Source of the DNA: JAOAJF01 sp046295675
GTDB taxonomy: Archaea; Micrarchaeota; Micrarchaeia; Anstonellales; Anstonellaceae
Assembly (NCBI GenBank): GCA_046295675.1
Contig: JBKBMW010000021.1
Span: 1-13,861, forward strand
DNA: 13,861 nucleotides
Direction of reading: 5' to 3'
How positions within the stretch are numbered: position 1 is the stretch's first letter; each line of letters opens with the position of its first letter. Under the pieces are notes generated by a model that was given only the letters and a program-made list of their open reading frames with translations, was not told the DNA's origin and did no database searches. Both the position numbers and the translations under genes were made by a program. This document shows positions 12,928 through 13,861 of the stretch, in pieces.

Positions 12928-13800
12928 TTATTTTTCCAAAGCATTATAACATTGTTGTTTATACTCTTCTTTTTCAATTAAAGCACATGCTGTGATGTCA
13001 TTATTATCTAATGCATATTTAAGATAACATTTTGCAAGCCAATATTCTTTTTCTTCCTCACTTATTTGATTGCACATCTCCAAACTCTGTATTTTTTTGT
13101 TAGAATTTAAAACATTATTATAACAATTGGTTTTTGCCTGATAATTCAATTTATTACAAGCGTCAATCCTTAATTTCTGGATTGCAGTCTTATAATAACA
13201 TTCTAATCTTACCACACTGCTATAAATTTTTTCACAAGCTGTATATTCTCCTGTTGCAATCGAATACTCGCTATAACATCTATCTCGTTCAGTTTCAGGT
13301 TCTAATTTTACACATAGACCTATATCGTTATTTTTTATGGCAAAATCTTTATAACACTTATTTGCATAAATACTTCCTTTTGTAGCATAATCACAAATAT
13401 TTTTATCATTTAAATTCTTTGCAACTATTTCAAAGCAATAATCAGAGGTTGAGCTAATGTTTGAAAACTTACATTCTATTGGGTTGTCTTTTGCCAAAGC
13501 TTTACAAGCATATTTTTTTGCAAGCTCATTTTCTGATATAAAATCACAGCTATTGATTTCTTTTGTTTTATTTGCATATAAAATAATACACTCACTATTT
13601 CCTTTACAATATTTTATATCTTTATATAATAGAGAATAACAAAGTCCTGTGGAAATTTCATCTTTTTCAAAAGTACAAGGTGGGGAAAGATCCTTTAGGC
13701 ATTTTAGTTTTTCTTCTTCTTTATTTATTAGTGTTTTTGATGTCTGCATTAGATGTTTACTATTTTTCATTGCATCGGCAGTATCATTATGCATATCCAC
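12928..13800 (-). CDS. Cys-paired helical-hairpin repeat protein
   Basis: Unrecognised protein of up to 290 residues. From about residue 34 to the end it is built of about ten units of C-x(10-14)-C followed by an 11-16 residue spacer. The second Cys is mostly followed by Tyr, and the spacer often carries Ala and Asp/Asn before the next Cys (for example CYKDFAIKNNDIGLC, CYSEYSIATGEYTAC, CYLKYALDNNDITAC). Each unit can form a helix pair joined by a disulfide, like Sel1/TPR solenoids but with Cys. No signal peptide is visible, which is odd for so many paired Cys. A stop codon (13804-13806) closes the frame upstream. GTG 13800, ATG 13794 and ATG 13770 are possible starts; none has a clear Shine-Dalgarno site. 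Similar repeats occur in other DPANN-like archaea as I recall; function is unknown. Confidence 0.75.
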   Translation of the reverse strand: MDMHNDTADAMKNSKHLMQTSKTLINKEEEKLKCLKDLSPPCTFEKDEISTGLCYSLLYKDIKYCKGNSECIILYANKTKEINSCDFISENELAKKYACKALAKDNPIECKFSNISSTSDYCFEIVAKNLNDKNICDYATKGSIYANKCYKDFAIKNNDIGLCVKLEPETERDRCYSEYSIATGEYTACEKIYSSVVRLECYYKTAIQKLRIDACNKLNYQAKTNCYNNVLNSNKKIQSLEMCNQISEEEKEYWLAKCYLKYALDNNDITACALIEKEEYKQQCYNALEK

Positions 13801-13861
13801 TATCTATTATACTTATGATTTGGGCAAATGATACTTTTGCTTATTTTATTGGTAGTTGGTT

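Noticed and set aside
13801..13861. Frameshifted signal peptide upstream of the Cys-repeat gene
   Set aside because: Other frames up to the window edge have stops and no start followed by a convincing hydrophobic core.
1..13861. CRISPR array, transposon, prophage or recoded stop codons
   Set aside because: No regularly spaced repeats, transposase or phage genes are seen, and TAA, TAG and TGA all end genes normally.

Overview
The window is about 30% GC by eye and clearly archaeal. It has archaeal-type AlaRS and AspRS, an Alba chromatin protein, a DUF460 nuclease-fold protein, and tRNA genes without an encoded CCA. Promoters are TATA-like, and ribosome-binding sites read GGTGA or AGGTGA, complementary to an archaeal 16S 3' end. 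Very short intergenic gaps, Cys-rich surface-type proteins and unrecognised small proteins suggest a small-genome archaeon of the DPANN kind. No rRNA is present, so the lineage is inferred. TAA, TAG and TGA all serve as stops.

Bases 1-4069, plus strand: a metal/thiol block. The C-terminal end of a protein with an HMA-like pattern and a GGCSCG tail runs in from the left edge. A membrane-anchored DUF2318 protein with two Cys pairs follows, then a complete Cu(I)-exporting P1B-ATPase (CopA). Behind its own promoter lies a secreted Cys-rich protein with an unusual C-terminal anchor or sorting-like tail.

Bases 4112-7980: alaS on the minus strand, directly behind tRNA-Val(CAC). A divergent tRNA-Glu(CTC) leads into a Cys-free hypothetical protein on the plus strand. 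alaS contains a 10-N assembly gap that very probably stands for one missing base.

Bases 8023-12487, minus strand: an information-processing and sugar-nucleotide cluster. The order of transcription is tRNA-Asn(GTT), a GlmU/ST0452-like bifunctional enzyme (probably leaderless), a short DUF460 protein overlapping it by 4 nt, Alba, a zinc-ribbon/KH RNA-binding protein, and AspRS. Bases 12585-13800, minus strand: an 84-residue unknown protein and a protein made of about ten Cys-paired helical-hairpin repeats.

No CRISPR array, insertion sequence, prophage or classical defence system is visible. The most unusual contents are the two Cys-rich repeat proteins, the copper-linked thiol proteins, the DUF460-Alba-KH association, and the pattern of a tRNA gene heading each housekeeping transcription unit.
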